Assembly: GCA_964489845.1 (NCBI GenBank)
Contig: CAZAZV010000007.1
Coordinates: forward strand, 1 to 37,867
Length of the DNA: 37,867 bases
Source of the DNA: GWA1-54-12 sp964489845
GTDB taxonomy: Bacteria > Patescibacteriota > Minisyncoccia > UBA6257 > GWB1-50-10
Direction: 5' to 3'
The translations under genes and the position numbers were made by a program. Below the pieces are notes generated by a model. It had not been told where the DNA came from, did no database searches, and saw only the letters and a program-made list of their open reading frames with translations. Shown in pieces: positions 37,587-37,867 of this stretch (positions are counted from its first letter, which is position 1; each line of letters begins with the position of its first letter).

Positions 37587-37867
37587 CATGATTTAGGGAC
37601 CTTAGACGGCGATCTGGGCTGTTTTCCTTTCGACCACGAAGCTTAGCCCCCGTAGTCTAACTGCCTGGATTGCATAACGAGTATTTGGAGTTTGACTGGA
37701 AAAGCGAGCTTTCGCCCTGTCTTTCCCAACCAGTGCTCTACCCCCCGTTACTAATTCCAGACGCTAACCCGAAAGTTATTTCGGAGAGAACCAGCTATTT
37801 CCAGATTCGATTAGCTTTTCACTCCTTACCCCAACTCATCCGAAGGTTTTGTAAGGCCAACCGGTTC

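Overview
The window looks like a chromosomal segment from a small-genome bacterium of the Patescibacteria/CPR type, most likely the Parcubacteria (Paceibacteria) side. This is an inference from several traits seen together: a 23S rRNA gene broken by group I introns and a processed-type insertion, tightly packed genes with 1-17 nt overlaps, very short or absent 5' leaders, a ComEC without its metallo-beta-lactamase domain, a short RSH (RelA/SpoT) protein, a short phosphoglycerate kinase, and tRNA genes without encoded CCA. The backbone is GC-rich. The left end and the restriction-modification cassette are visibly more AT-rich.

Layout. 1-3.8 kb is an accessory region: a serine-recombinase C-terminal fragment running off the edge, a small membrane protein, two Gre-factor-like paralogues with an unusual WHDN tip, a thymidylate-kinase-like gene, and a translationally coupled Nudix/methyltransferase pair. 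3.85-12.8 kb holds core genes: parA, a possible structured RNA, parB, rsh (antisense), groES-groEL, folA, topA (antisense), a PilO-like gene and a small membrane protein. 12.8-15.8 kb has tRNA-Ala, a 23-codon lysine/arginine-rich peptide, tRNA-Ile, and a DNA-uptake cluster (exported HNH nuclease, comEC, comEA). 15.8-24.1 kb carries an orphan membrane protein followed by chromosome-condensation and cell-wall genes: murA-scpA-scpB-DD-carboxypeptidase-mraY-ftsW-glyA-folD, closely packed and probably one operon. 24.2-26.3 kb interrupts this series with a likely GATC-specific restriction-modification pair (DpnA-like methylase and MutH-like nuclease), a vestige resembling the 5' end of murG, and a second copy of the orphan membrane-protein family. 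26.5-34.5 kb resumes with murG, a DUF192 protein, gltX, an M23 peptidase with a coupled 46-residue peptide, a PD-(D/E)XK nuclease, RNase P RNA, RNase HI, a DHH phosphoesterase and pgk. The right end is 5S and 23S rRNA on the minus strand; the 23S 5' part lies beyond the window.

How it works together. Cell-wall precursor synthesis (MurA, MraY, MurG), septal transglycosylation (FtsW) and wall trimming (DD-carboxypeptidase, M23) sit beside segregation and condensation genes (ParAB, ScpAB), so growth and chromosome partition may be co-expressed. FolA, GlyA, FolD and the thymidylate-kinase-like protein form a one-carbon/dTMP theme. HNH nuclease, ComEA and ComEC suggest DNA uptake.

The observations most worth following are: the recurring placement of a -10 hexamer 6-9 nt before start codons (leaderless mRNAs), including two leaderless genes diverging from 27 bp; two ORF-less group I introns at the conserved 23S sites 1931 and 2593 plus a 268-nt insertion closed by a long helix; a two-copy membrane-protein family I do not recognise; the MutH-like nuclease apparently lacking the usual catalytic aspartate; the rod-shaped candidate RNA between parA and parB; and C in place of U at T-loop position 55 in both tRNAs.
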